From assembly GCA_000508965.1 (NCBI GenBank), contig BAHV02000009.1:1-41879 (forward strand): 41,879 nt of DNA, read 5' to 3'. Positions 1 through 6,998 of the stretch are shown here, in pieces; positions within the stretch are counted from its first letter, which is position 1; every line of letters begins with the position of its first letter. This DNA comes from Dielma sp000508965 (GTDB lineage Bacteria; Bacillota_I; Bacilli_A; Erysipelotrichales; Erysipelotrichaceae). The notes under the pieces are model-generated. The model was given only the letters and a program-made list of their open reading frames with translations, searched no databases and had not been told where the DNA came from. The position numbers and the translations under genes were made by a program.

Positions 1-34
1 AAACATAGTTCTCATGTATTTTATTGATAGACTT

Positions 35-120
35 GGGGTATAGTATTATCAGGCAAGGAAAAGAACTTGCCTGATGAAAATAGACAATCCCTAATCTAGT
101 TTCATTCATATTCTATCCCC
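35..120 (+). ncRNA. Possible structured RNA element
   Basis: An outer stem is formed by GGGG-T-ATAG (35-43, one bulged T) and CTATCCCC (113-120). It encloses a perfect 10-bp hairpin (48-57 with 66-75, loop GAAAAGAA). A rho-independent terminator follows about 20 nt later. This could be the 3' part of a small RNA, the tail of an upstream transcript or an RNA leader. It matches no riboswitch I recognise, and the left edge of the window hides its start. Confidence 0.3.
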
Positions 121-138
121 TTATAAATAATAATTAGC

Positions 139-172
139 AAAAGAAGCGTTTCCCCTGACGCTTCTTTTGTTT
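139..172 (+). terminator. Rho-independent terminator
   Basis: Stem AAAAGAAGCG (139-148) pairs with CGCTTCTTTT (159-168) around a 10-nt loop, followed by a T-rich run. It ends whatever transcript enters from the left, including the possible structured RNA, just before the CpXC gene. Confidence 0.8.
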
Positions 173-193
173 TATAATGTCCATGGTGATATG

Positions 194-712
194 ATGAAAC
201 AGGTTTTATTACAATTAACGTGTCCGCATTGTTTTCACGTGAATCTGAAGGTTGCGGAAACGATTGTCAATCCGAATATTGAATCTGATCTTAAGCGTCA
301 GATTTTAAATGATGAGTTTTTTACGCTTCGCTGCCGTTGCAATACACTCATTCATTTTCTTTATCCTTGTGTTTATGTGGATAAGAAGCGGCACTTGATT
401 TTGTTCATGAAGGAAGCGGAGGTTCTGCATGATGATCGCTGCATTCAAAGGCTGGTGCATGATGCTGAGCAGTTTAAAGAAATGATCCGTATCGCAGATG
501 CACATTTGGATGATCGGGCAGTGATTCAGATCAAGCGTCGGCTGCTGTCAAAGAATGGAAACCAGCCGCTGTATTTCCTTGATTGTGACGGTGAGTATTT
601 ATGGTTTACATGTGACGGTCAAATCAGCGGTGTTGCGAAATCTGATTATGATAAGCTGGCTGCCAAGCTGGCGCCGCCTATGCATGAGGTGATTGATGTC
701 GATTTATTATAG
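194..712 (+). CDS. CpXC domain protein
   Basis: A 172-residue protein with an N-terminal CPHC pair and a CRC pair about 37 residues later. This is the four-cysteine arrangement of the CpXC family, which probably binds zinc; the family's function is unknown. The rest is soluble, with no signal peptide or membrane segment. The open frame extends upstream to a TTG at 167, but that codon lies inside the preceding terminator. ATG 194 is preferred because a weak GGTG (185-188) sits 5 nt before it; ATG 191 is also possible. The gene stands alone between terminators. Confidence 0.7.
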   Translation: MKQVLLQLTCPHCFHVNLKVAETIVNPNIESDLKRQILNDEFFTLRCRCNTLIHFLYPCVYVDKKRHLILFMKEAEVLHDDRCIQRLVHDAEQFKEMIRIADAHLDDRAVIQIKRRLLSKNGNQPLYFLDCDGEYLWFTCDGQISGVAKSDYDKLAAKLAPPMHEVIDVDLL

Positions 713-718
713 AAGAAA

Positions 719-747
719 AGCGATAGCCGCCATGACTATCGCTATTC
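719..747. terminator. Bidirectional terminator
   Basis: Stem AGCGATAG (719-726) pairs with CTATCGCT (736-743) around a 9-nt loop between the convergent CpXC gene and the ABC transporter operon. The T-rich tract is stronger for minus-strand transcription. Confidence 0.75.
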
Positions 748-1491
748 TTATTTTAGGGGAAGTGTTTTGCCGTTTAAGAGCCGCTCAACATATTGATTTG
801 CCGGATGTTCGACAATGGCCTGCGGTGGATCGAATTGCTGGATTTGACCTTGATCAAGCACTAATATTTTGGTGCCAAGCGTTAAGGCTTCATTGATGTC
901 ATGGGTGACGAAAATAATAGTGATCCCTGTTTTTTGATGAATGCCCTTGATTTCCTTTTGCAGCTGTTTGCGGGTAATTTCATCGACAGCACCGAAGGGT
1001 TCATCCATCAGCAGGATATTGGGTGAAGCCGCCAAAGCGCGGGCAATGCCGACACGCTGCTGCTGACCGCCGGATAATTCAGAAGGGTAACGGGTACGCA
1101 GTTCATCAGAAAGACCGACAATTTTCATCCACTTTGCGACAGCGGTTTTTGTTTTCTGTTTATCCCGTTTGTTCCAAAGGTTTGGAACATAGGATATATT
1201 TTCTTCTACATTCATATGCGGAAAAAGCACGCTGCCTTGAATACAGTAGCCAATACTGCGGCGCAGGGTAATTAAATCTTCCTCCTGAATATTTTTGCCA
1301 TTGACCAAGACACTGCCACGATCGGGAAGGATCAGGCCGTTGATCATTTTCAGCAGTGTTGTCTTGCCGCTGCCTGAGGAGCCGATCATACATAAAAACT
1401 CACCTTGTTCAATTTCTAAATTGAAGTCTTTGATGATTGCTTTATCGTTATATTTTTTCTCAATATTTTTAAATTCCAGGCTTGCTGTCAT
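748..1491 (-). CDS. Osmoprotectant-type ABC transporter ATPase (OpuCA/ProV-like)
   Basis: A 247-residue ATP-binding subunit that powers uptake of a quaternary ammonium compound (glycine betaine, choline or carnitine type) by the permease encoded just upstream. Visible motifs: Walker A GSSGSGKTT (37-45), Q-loop Q85, signature LSGGQQQ (139-145), Walker B LLMDEP (160-165) and the H-loop at H196. It lacks the C-terminal CBS pair of longer OpuCA proteins, so ionic-strength sensing by CBS domains is not expected here. ATG 1491 is chosen over GTG 1497 because GGAGG (1500-1504) sits 8 nt before it and only 2 nt before the GTG. It follows the permease gene by 11 nt and is the last gene of the operon. 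Confidence 0.85.
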   Translation of the reverse strand: MTASLEFKNIEKKYNDKAIIKDFNLEIEQGEFLCMIGSSGSGKTTLLKMINGLILPDRGSVLVNGKNIQEEDLITLRRSIGYCIQGSVLFPHMNVEENISYVPNLWNKRDKQKTKTAVAKWMKIVGLSDELRTRYPSELSGGQQQRVGIARALAASPNILLMDEPFGAVDEITRKQLQKEIKGIHQKTGITIIFVTHDINEALTLGTKILVLDQGQIQQFDPPQAIVEHPANQYVERLLNGKTLPLK

Positions 1492-1502
1492 CGTCACACC
1501 TC

Positions 1503-3041
1503 CTATATTAAACCTTTCTGCCGCAGAAATTTCATAGCAATATCCCTTGGCTCAGCCCCCATCGTTTCAACCTCATAATTCATCTCAGCCATTTCCTTGT
1601 CGGTTAAGATTTGTTCCAGCTGTTTGAAGATTTCATTGAGTTCAGGATGCTGCTGCAGCACAGCACTTCGGATCACGTTGCCGCATTGATAGGAAGGATA
1701 GAAATTGAGATTATCATTCAGCACGGTAATATCAGCAATGCTGTATTGACCATCCGTGGTAAAAATCGGCATCACATCAATTTTACCTTCATTGATTGCC
1801 TGATATTTTAAGCCGATATCAAGATCAACTGTGCTTTTAAAATGCAGATTGTAGGCTGCGCACAATGGGTCATAACCGTCTTCACGTTCAAAGAAATCAT
1901 ATTCAGCACCAAAGATCAGCTGATCGGAAATTGCCTGCAAGTCTGATATATTTTCTAAATGATATTGATCGGCAATTGATTTTCTTACCGCCAATGCGTA
2001 GCTGTTCGCAAAACCGTACATGCCGACCCATTCCATTTGATATTGATCCTGATAGCCGCTTTGCAGCTGATCAAACATGGCTTCCGTATACAGCTTGGAT
2101 TGTTTTAAAACCATGTTCCAGCCCGTACCGGTATATTCAGGATATAGATCAAACTCACCGCTTTCCATGGCCGGCTGAATGTTTGATGTGCCGCCGCCGA
2201 CACCTTGGGTAATTTCTACATTCAAATCAGTTTTTTCTTCAATCAGAATCTCAAGCATTTCACCGAGGATATATTGCTCCGTCATAGGCTTGGTTGCGAT
2301 ATGGAGGGTGTTGTCAGCAGGTTTGCTGAACAACATGTAGGCTGCGAGCAAGACTGCAAGCCCCGCGATACTGCCGCTGATCATCGTGATTTTATGGTGA
2401 TTGCGGCGGATGTGTTTAACCTGCAGTGATTTTTCAATAAAGCCTAAAATGGCATCAAAAAGCAGGGCAAGAAGCGCGATCAGCAGACTGCCGGTAATCG
2501 TCATTGCCGCGTTATTAGTCGTAATGCCGCGATAAATGGCGACACCTAATCCACCGGCACCGATAAAGGATGCAATGCCGGCTAAGGCAATCGTCATCGT
2601 TACCATGTTGCGGATACCGGACATGATTACCGGTAAAGCTAACGGCAGCTTGATTTTGGTAAGTATCTGAAAATCGGTACTGCCCATGCCTCTTGAGGCT
2701 TCGATAATATTCTCATCCACATTACGGATGCCGGTATAAGTATTTCTGACCATTGGCAGCAAGGCATAGAGGGTAAGGGCAATGATTGCCGTCGTGTTGC
2801 CGATACCGCTGAGCGGAATCAAAAAGCCAAGCATTGATATGGAAGGAATCGTATAAAGAAAATTGATGATACCCAGCACGGGCTTAGAGGTTTTGCTGTA
2901 TTCACTGACAAAGATGCCAATGCAGCCGCCGATACAGATGGCAATGCAGATGGCAATCATAGATATGGTTAAATGCTGAATACAAAGATTAATGAAAAAA
3001 GCACTTCTTTCAGTAAGTAATGTCAGTATATCTTGAATCAT
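1503..3041 (-). CDS. Fused ABC permease and substrate-binding protein (OpuC/OpuB-type)
   Basis: A 512-residue fusion for import of betaine, choline or carnitine-like solutes. Residues about 1-215 form the membrane permease with several hydrophobic segments and a GMGS…KIKLPLALP coupling loop. After another membrane segment, residues about 235-512 form an OpuAC/ProX-like binding domain (ITQGVGGGTSNIQP, DLYPEYTGTGW), which would be tethered outside the membrane. Such fusions are known in lactic acid bacteria and other Firmicutes. ATG 3041 is chosen because AAGGAGG precedes it at good spacing; the frame extends further but without a ribosome site. Its start overlaps the stop of the upstream flavin/ferredoxin gene by 4 bp (ATGA), so translation is probably coupled. 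The exact ligand cannot be read from the sequence. Confidence 0.85.
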   Translation of the reverse strand: MIQDILTLLTERSAFFINLCIQHLTISMIAICIAICIGGCIGIFVSEYSKTSKPVLGIINFLYTIPSISMLGFLIPLSGIGNTTAIIALTLYALLPMVRNTYTGIRNVDENIIEASRGMGSTDFQILTKIKLPLALPVIMSGIRNMVTMTIALAGIASFIGAGGLGVAIYRGITTNNAAMTITGSLLIALLALLFDAILGFIEKSLQVKHIRRNHHKITMISGSIAGLAVLLAAYMLFSKPADNTLHIATKPMTEQYILGEMLEILIEEKTDLNVEITQGVGGGTSNIQPAMESGEFDLYPEYTGTGWNMVLKQSKLYTEAMFDQLQSGYQDQYQMEWVGMYGFANSYALAVRKSIADQYHLENISDLQAISDQLIFGAEYDFFEREDGYDPLCAAYNLHFKSTVDLDIGLKYQAINEGKIDVMPIFTTDGQYSIADITVLNDNLNFYPSYQCGNVIRSAVLQQHPELNEIFKQLEQILTDKEMAEMNYEVETMGAEPRDIAMKFLRQKGLI

Positions 3042-3652
3042 AAGATCCTCCTTTTGATAGCATGGATGGGACATACTTCCATGCAATATCCGCAATGCAG
3101 ACAGTGTGCCTGCTTGATTTCATAAATATCCCCTTGTTGAATGCATTGCTGAGGACAGTCTTTCGCACATTTCCCACAGCTGATGCAGGCATCGCTGATT
3201 TCAAAGCCCTCTGCTATTGGTTCAACAGTTCCAATCGCCGATGATGCTCTGATGATAGGGGAATGACTTAAGTCAAAGTATTCAATCGTACCGTTACGGA
3301 TACAGAAAGGCTCAAGCACATAGCGGGATAGACCGGGATAAACGCTGTTCATAACAGGATTAGCTTCAAAAATTTTATCGATCCAAAATTTCTGATCAGT
3401 TAGATGCTCCGCCCTGCCGGTAAGCCGAATCGTCTGATATGACTTTGTCATGCCTAGAATAGCGACACTTGCATTAAAACCGAGCTGGCGATAAAATGCC
3501 TTGCCTCTAGCGGTGCAGAATATCAGCGCATCATTTTCTATAAGCATGACATCGATGATTCGGTTCTGCGGACAGCCATTTTCATCAACCGTTGCGAACG
3601 CGGCACTTTTAATTTCTCTTAACATACTCAGATAGTGATTATTTGTTTTCAT
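3038..3652 (-). CDS. Pyridoxamine-phosphate-oxidase-fold flavoprotein fused to 2x[4Fe-4S] ferredoxin
   Basis: A 204-residue predicted redox protein. Residues about 1-130 look like the FMN-binding split barrel of the PNPOx-like family (AAFATVDENGCPQNR near the start, then an IRLTGRAEHL strand). Residues 153-204 carry two [4Fe-4S] motifs: C156, C159, C162, C166 with CP, and C184, C187, C190, C194 with CP. Electrons could pass between clusters and flavin, but the substrate is unknown. The gene has a strong site (AGGAGG) and starts at ATG 3652. It is first in an operon with the betaine-type transporter and overlaps that gene by 4 bp, which suggests a functional link or at least co-expression. No hydrophobic segment is present, so it should be cytoplasmic. 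Confidence 0.75.
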   Translation of the reverse strand: MKTNNHYLSMLREIKSAAFATVDENGCPQNRIIDVMLIENDALIFCTARGKAFYRQLGFNASVAILGMTKSYQTIRLTGRAEHLTDQKFWIDKIFEANPVMNSVYPGLSRYVLEPFCIRNGTIEYFDLSHSPIIRASSAIGTVEPIAEGFEISDACISCGKCAKDCPQQCIQQGDIYEIKQAHCLHCGYCMEVCPIHAIKRRIL

Positions 3653-3767
3653 TGTGAACCTCCTGTCGATTTAATGATGATAAAATTGTATATAGTTACA
3701 GGATAAATGGGAAGTAGGTACAAAATTGTGGGTTAGTTGCTAAAAAGTAACGAATGGCTGTCTGAAA

Positions 3768-3804
3768 CAAAAAAAGTGTACAGATATAGAAGTATCGCAC
3801 ACTT
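3768..3804 (-). terminator. Terminator of the MarR-flavodoxin-membrane protein operon
   Basis: On the minus strand AAGTGT (3804-3799) pairs with ACACTT (3779-3774). An inner GATA/TATC pair supports the stem, and seven or more T residues follow. It lies about 77 nt past the stop of the small membrane protein gene. Confidence 0.6.
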
Positions 3805-3880
3805 AAAGCTTTAATGAATCATATGGTAATGCTCCTATCCAAACTATACACGTTCTTCAATCGATAGGCAAGCGAGATGA

Positions 3881-4210
3881 TTATTTAAGATTCTGCCAGT
3901 CTTTACGCAAAAAGAAATAAGTAATGACAGGAATTAACGCTGAGCCGATGAATGACATGATAATGGCAGCTGTTAGATTTGTATTAGTTGTAAAGCTGCT
4001 GAACACCCCGTTAATAAATGAACACAGATAGCATACACACATGAAGAGATAGCCGGCTTTTCTTTCAGTAAACAGCAGGATGCAAAGTCCGGCCAGAGCA
4101 GCCAGGGCAATCACTACTGAAAGCATGCGTCCTGAGAGAGCATTAAGAAGGGTGGTCGCAGCCGAGAGAGCAAGCGCGCACCAGAGCCAGATTTTAGCGG
4201 CTTTATGCAT
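3881..4210 (-). CDS. Small hydrophobic membrane protein, family unknown
   Basis: A 109-residue protein with about four hydrophobic segments (residues roughly 8-24, 30-46, 52-68 and 78-100) and a short basic cytoplasmic tail (RKDWQNLK). No family is recognised. Its ATG lies inside the last codons of the flavodoxin-like gene (8-bp overlap), so the two are probably translated together. It shares the MarR-controlled promoter at 5214-5242. A role as a membrane partner of the flavodoxin is possible but unproven. Confidence 0.6.
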   Translation of the reverse strand: MHKAAKIWLWCALALSAATTLLNALSGRMLSVVIALAALAGLCILLFTERKAGYLFMCVCYLCSFINGVFSSFTTNTNLTAAIIMSFIGSALIPVITYFFLRKDWQNLK

Positions 4211-4718
4211 GGCTGTTCACCTTCTTCCACATTGCTTCGGCAATATCTTTGAATTTGTTTAAATCAATGTTATCCGGATGTGATTGTCCCTGATCGAAAT
4301 TGTCGATTAAGGATTGAAATTTTTCAGGTTCCTGAGTCAGCATCGATTCATAACGTTGTCTGACGGTTATCGGCATCTTGCCCTGACACATGAATTGACC
4401 AGCGAGGTTGTTATCAGGTCCAAGCAGGTTGGCAACATTAGTTAATATGCGGCTGAAATATTCATCACTGCGGCCAAATCCGGCAGTGCCAAACAAAAAA
4501 ATCTGTTTATGATGCACCTTCTTTAAAAAGGCTGCCAGTGCTTCATCACAGCACCCTTTATCCGTCCAGAAACCAATGCAGATCAAATCAGCTTCCAAGG
4601 CTTGCTGCTCTGGCAGACCATAATAGATGCATTCACTATCAGGCAGGGTGTTTCTTAATGTTTCAGCAAGCAGACGGGTATTGCCGGTATGGCTGCTGAA
4701 TAGAATTGAAAATTTCAT
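4203..4718 (-). CDS. Flavodoxin-like protein
   Basis: A 171-residue flavodoxin-fold electron carrier or small reductase. The FMN phosphate loop SSHTGNT lies at residues 8-14, followed by the alternating strand/helix pattern of the fold (LICIGFWTDKG, QIFLFGTAGFG). The C-terminal 50 residues are helical and charged. It is the second gene after a MarR regulator (25-nt gap) and overlaps the small membrane protein gene. MarR-plus-flavodoxin pairs are also found beside the bilirubin reductase gene bilR, but no Old Yellow Enzyme-type reductase is encoded here, so that role cannot be assigned. RBS: GGAGG a few bases before ATG 4718. Confidence 0.75.
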   Translation of the reverse strand: MKFSILFSSHTGNTRLLAETLRNTLPDSECIYYGLPEQQALEADLICIGFWTDKGCCDEALAAFLKKVHHKQIFLFGTAGFGRSDEYFSRILTNVANLLGPDNNLAGQFMCQGKMPITVRQRYESMLTQEPEKFQSLIDNFDQGQSHPDNIDLNKFKDIAEAMWKKVNSHA

Positions 4719-4743
4719 AAATCAAACCTCCTTAATCAACCAA

Positions 4744-5184
4744 TTAGTATGAGTTAGACCGGCGGACACAATGCTGATCACTCTGAATCAGTTTTTCAAG
4801 CAGCTTCATCAGCTGCTCCCTTTCCTCGGCAGAAAAAGCGGCAAGTACCTCATTGTCCCAGCTGTAAAATAATTCGTGGCTGAGCTTAAAAGCCTGTTCG
4901 CCTTTTTCGGTTAAGGTCAGGATATGGGCACGGCGGTCTGAAGGGTTCGTTCTCTGCAGCAGCAAATCAGCCTGCTCCAGCTTAACGATGGAGCGTGTTG
5001 TGTGGCCGATGTCCATATGCAGTGCTTTTGCCAGATCTTTAGGTGAACAGGCAGGGTGTTTGCCTACATATAAGATAAAGAATAGCATTCCCTGTGAAAG
5101 TCCGAGTTCACCAAGCTTTTGATTGCAGTAATCAGTAAAATCCTTGCGCAGCAGCGTTGTAATATAAGCCAATGATGTCTGCAT
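4744..5184 (-). CDS. MarR-family transcriptional regulator
   Basis: A 146-residue winged-helix repressor. Helices LGLSQGMLFFILYV and SPKDLAKALHMD precede the recognition helix region TTRSIVKLEQADLL and the wing TNPSDRRAHILTLTEKG; a dimerisation helix forms the C terminus. The start was set to ATG 5184 because GGGAGG lies 7 nt upstream; upstream ATGs in the same frame fall within or before that site. The promoter contains two copies of a TTGAC-N3-GTCAA palindrome, which fits autorepression of this operon (marR, flavodoxin, membrane protein). The inducing ligand is unknown. Confidence 0.85.
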   Translation of the reverse strand: MQTSLAYITTLLRKDFTDYCNQKLGELGLSQGMLFFILYVGKHPACSPKDLAKALHMDIGHTTRSIVKLEQADLLLQRTNPSDRRAHILTLTEKGEQAFKLSHELFYSWDNEVLAAFSAEEREQLMKLLEKLIQSDQHCVRRSNSY

Positions 5185-5201
5185 AAACATACCTCCCATA
5201 G

Positions 5202-5242
5202 TTGACTGGGTCAAGTATAAAACAAATACATGACTTTGTCAA
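5202..5242 (-). promoter_or_regulatory. MarR operon promoter with two palindromic operators
   Basis: On the minus strand, -35 TTGACA (5242-5237), a 17-bp spacer and -10 TATACT (5219-5214). Operator 1 (5230-5242, ATGAC-TTT-GTCAA on plus) covers the -35. Operator 2 (5202-5214, TTGAC-TGG-GTCAA) starts at the -10 and covers the likely transcription start. Their centres are 28 bp apart. Bound protein at both sites would block RNA polymerase. Confidence 0.7.
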
Positions 5243-5256
5243 CTAAGTTCGGCAGC

Positions 5257-5283
5257 AAAAAACCGCCCTTTTCAAAAGGACGG
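5257..5283 (-). terminator. Terminator of the tetR gene
   Basis: On the minus strand CCGTCCTTTTG pairs with AAAAGGGCGG (5283-5263), with one G-T pair, followed by six T residues (5262-5257). It lies 7 nt after the TetR stop codon. Confidence 0.8.
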
Positions 5284-5289
5284 CTGCGA

Positions 5290-5886
5290 TTACTTAATCA
5301 TTGAACGGATACTGGCATAGAGCATGGGTTTGATTTCAAGCAGTTCAAACGGTTTTTTTACAATAATTGAGGCATAGGCAACACTGGATACCAATTCAAA
5401 GATCACATATAATGTGGCAATGGCTTCTTTTTCAGTGTAATTTTTATTTGTCATAATTAATTCGATATATTCTTTCATCATGATTTGAATTGAAAAGTTC
5501 TGATGATTTTTCATATCAGTTAGGATATCATCCCATGATAAATGATTGCGGACCACTTCAAGAATATTCTGATTCTGCTTGAAATAGTCAAGGATGCAGT
5601 CTACCATGACGATGAATTGATCCAGCTTGTTATCCAGCTGCAAGTAGTTTGCATGGGATAGGGCATCCATTAAAATATCACCGCTTTTTTTCATGATGAT
5701 GCGGTTCAGCAGCTGTGTCTTATCTTCAAAATAGAGATAAAAAGTACCTTTTGCGACACCGGCCTTTTTTACGATCTGATCGATTGAGGTTTTATCAAAG
5801 GTGTTATTCATAAATAGTTCATAACCGGATTCCTCCAGTTTTTCTTTTTTTAACCGCTTATTGCGTTCTACCTTACTTTCAGCCAT
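5290..5886 (-). CDS. TetR-family transcriptional regulator
   Basis: A 198-residue regulator. The N-terminal helix-turn-helix spans about residues 15-60 (FDKTSIDQIVKKAGVAKGTFYLYFEDKT, shortened here to its core), typical of TetR proteins. The C-terminal two thirds are helical and should bind ligand and form the dimer; the ligand cannot be inferred. It starts at ATG 5886 after AGGAGG. It is monocistronic, ends at a terminator and is divergent from the beta-glucoside PTS operon. A near-palindrome at its own -35 suggests autorepression. Confidence 0.85.
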   Translation of the reverse strand: MAESKVERNKRLKKEKLEESGYELFMNNTFDKTSIDQIVKKAGVAKGTFYLYFEDKTQLLNRIIMKKSGDILMDALSHANYLQLDNKLDQFIVMVDCILDYFKQNQNILEVVRNHLSWDDILTDMKNHQNFSIQIMMKEYIELIMTNKNYTEKEAIATLYVIFELVSSVAYASIIVKKPFELLEIKPMLYASIRSMIK

Positions 5887-5914
5887 AGATACCTCCTGAA
5901 ATGCTTCTGAAGAT

Positions 5915-5943
5915 ATTTTACACTATTATTGATAATTAATCAA
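5915..5943 (-). promoter_or_regulatory. tetR promoter with inverted repeat
   Basis: On the minus strand, -35 TTGATT (5943-5938), 17-bp spacer, -10 TAAAAT (5920-5915). The sequence TTGAT-AATTA-ATCAA (5929-5943) covers the -35 and is a candidate operator for the TetR protein itself. Confidence 0.45.
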
Positions 5944-6007
5944 AAAACTGACTAATTTGGTAATAAAGTTTTAATGAATAGCTGGCTAAAAAGCGTATAA
6001 CACCCGC

Positions 6008-6036
6008 TTGTAAACGCTGACATTTAGTGTTATACT
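6008..6036 (+). promoter_or_regulatory. Beta-glucoside operon promoter with cre box
   Basis: -35 TTGTAA (6008-6013), 17-bp spacer, extended -10 TGT-TATACT (6028-6036). The 14-mer TGTAAACGCTGACA (6009-6022) fits the CcpA cre consensus TGWAANCGNTNWCA at every position and overlaps the -35. CcpA binding here should repress the operon when preferred sugars are present. Confidence 0.8.
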
Positions 6037-6063
6037 TTACCTAGATAGATATCTATGTCATGT

Positions 6064-6085
6064 GACTGTTAAATCAGGCAGGGCT
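6064..6085 (+). promoter_or_regulatory. RAT-like antiterminator binding site
   Basis: GACTGTTAAATCAGGCAGGG resembles the ribonucleic antiterminator of BglG/LicT proteins (…TGTTACT…AGGCA…), though it diverges more than the two RATs of the second PTS operon. It overlaps the 5' arm of the following terminator, as expected for mutually exclusive structures. The likely partner is the antiterminator encoded at 10221-11057. Confidence 0.5.
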
Positions 6086-6128
6086 CAATGCAACAGTGAA
6101 AGCTGTTGGCGTTGTTCCTGCTTTTTTT
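6076..6128 (+). terminator. Leader terminator of the beta-glucoside operon
   Basis: A long stem: AGGCAGGG (6076-6083) pairs with TTCCTGCTT, and CAATGCAACAG pairs with CTGTTGGCGTTG with one bulge, around a short TGAAAG loop. Seven T residues follow (6122-6128). It lies between promoter and first gene, so it should act as a regulated attenuator. Confidence 0.8.
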
Positions 6129-6190
6129 GTTTCTGGCCAGACGAAAAAGCAATTTAATATGTTTCTCTAAAAGAGAATGAAAGGAGAGTC

Positions 6191-6979
6191 ATGAAACTCA
6201 AAAAGCTGTTGCTGATATTGATTGCGTTTGGATTATGTGCTTGTTCAGCCCCTGTTTTACCTGATAAAGAGGCAGCTCAGCCAGTGGTAATCTATCTGGT
6301 AAGGCATGGAAAAACATGGTTTAACACGACCGGACAAGTTCAGGGCTGGAGTGATACACCGCTGACTGAGGAAGGTCAGGATCAAGCTGATGCAGTCGGC
6401 ATCGGATTAAAAGAGGTTGAATTTATTGCTGCTTATACCAGTGATCTTGGCCGAGTGCGGGAAACGGCTTCAAGGATTTTAGCTGAAAACGCTCATGATA
6501 CCCCTGAATTAACCGAATTGAAAGAGCTGCGGGAGTGGAATTTCGGCGGTTATGAGGGGCGAAATGATGCGGAAATGTGGGGCGCATTATTTGCTGCTCA
6601 CGGACTTGGTGAGTTTAATCCTGCATTAATGGGTGAATTATTGGGAAGTATGACAAATCAGGAGCTTGCCGATGAAATTGCTGCCAATGATGGGCTTCAT
6701 GCTGCTGAACCCTATGCGAAGATAGCTTCACGGACAGAAGCAGCAATCAATCAGATTATAGAGGAAAGTCAGGCATTGGGCGGCGGCAATGTTTTAGTAG
6801 TATCCTCCGGCGGTGCGATACGTACAATTTTAAACAATATTGATCCGGAAAGGACGCAGCTGGATGATGTTAAGAATTGCAGTGTTACGCAAATAATTAT
6901 TGATGGCGATCAAATTACTTTAGCGGATATCAGTAATACAAGTTATCTTGAAACAGGCTTAAAAGCTTTGGGTAAATAA
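6191..6979 (+). CDS. Lipoprotein of the histidine phosphatase family, second catalytic His replaced by Ser
   Basis: A 262-residue protein with a lipoprotein signal: basic start, hydrophobic stretch and lipobox LCAC with C18 as the lipidated residue, so it should be anchored on the outer face of the membrane. The mature part matches the phosphoglycerate-mutase-like histidine phosphatases: RHG (38-40, with nucleophile H39), R88 in SDLGRVRET and E115. The usual second catalytic histidine (SHGG motif) is serine here (S206 in VVSSGGAIR), so activity may be weak, altered or absent. Strong site AAGGAGAG before ATG 6191. It is the first gene of the PTS operon, 19 nt before EIIBCA; a role in dephosphorylating external sugar phosphates is only a guess. 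Confidence 0.75.
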   Translation: MKLKKLLLILIAFGLCACSAPVLPDKEAAQPVVIYLVRHGKTWFNTTGQVQGWSDTPLTEEGQDQADAVGIGLKEVEFIAAYTSDLGRVRETASRILAENAHDTPELTELKELREWNFGGYEGRNDAEMWGALFAAHGLGEFNPALMGELLGSMTNQELADEIAANDGLHAAEPYAKIASRTEAAINQIIEESQALGGGNVLVVSSGGAIRTILNNIDPERTQLDDVKNCSVTQIIIDGDQITLADISNTSYLETGLKALGK

Positions 6980-6998
6980 ACAATGAAAGGAGATTTTT

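Noticed and set aside
693..896. Plus-strand frame overlapping the CpXC gene end and the ATPase gene
   Set aside because: It runs through a terminator and is antisense to the ABC ATPase.
4203..5184. Bilirubin reductase locus (bilQ/bilR/bilS type)
   Set aside because: The MarR and flavodoxin genes fit the flanks, but the Old Yellow Enzyme-type reductase is absent, so the role cannot be claimed.
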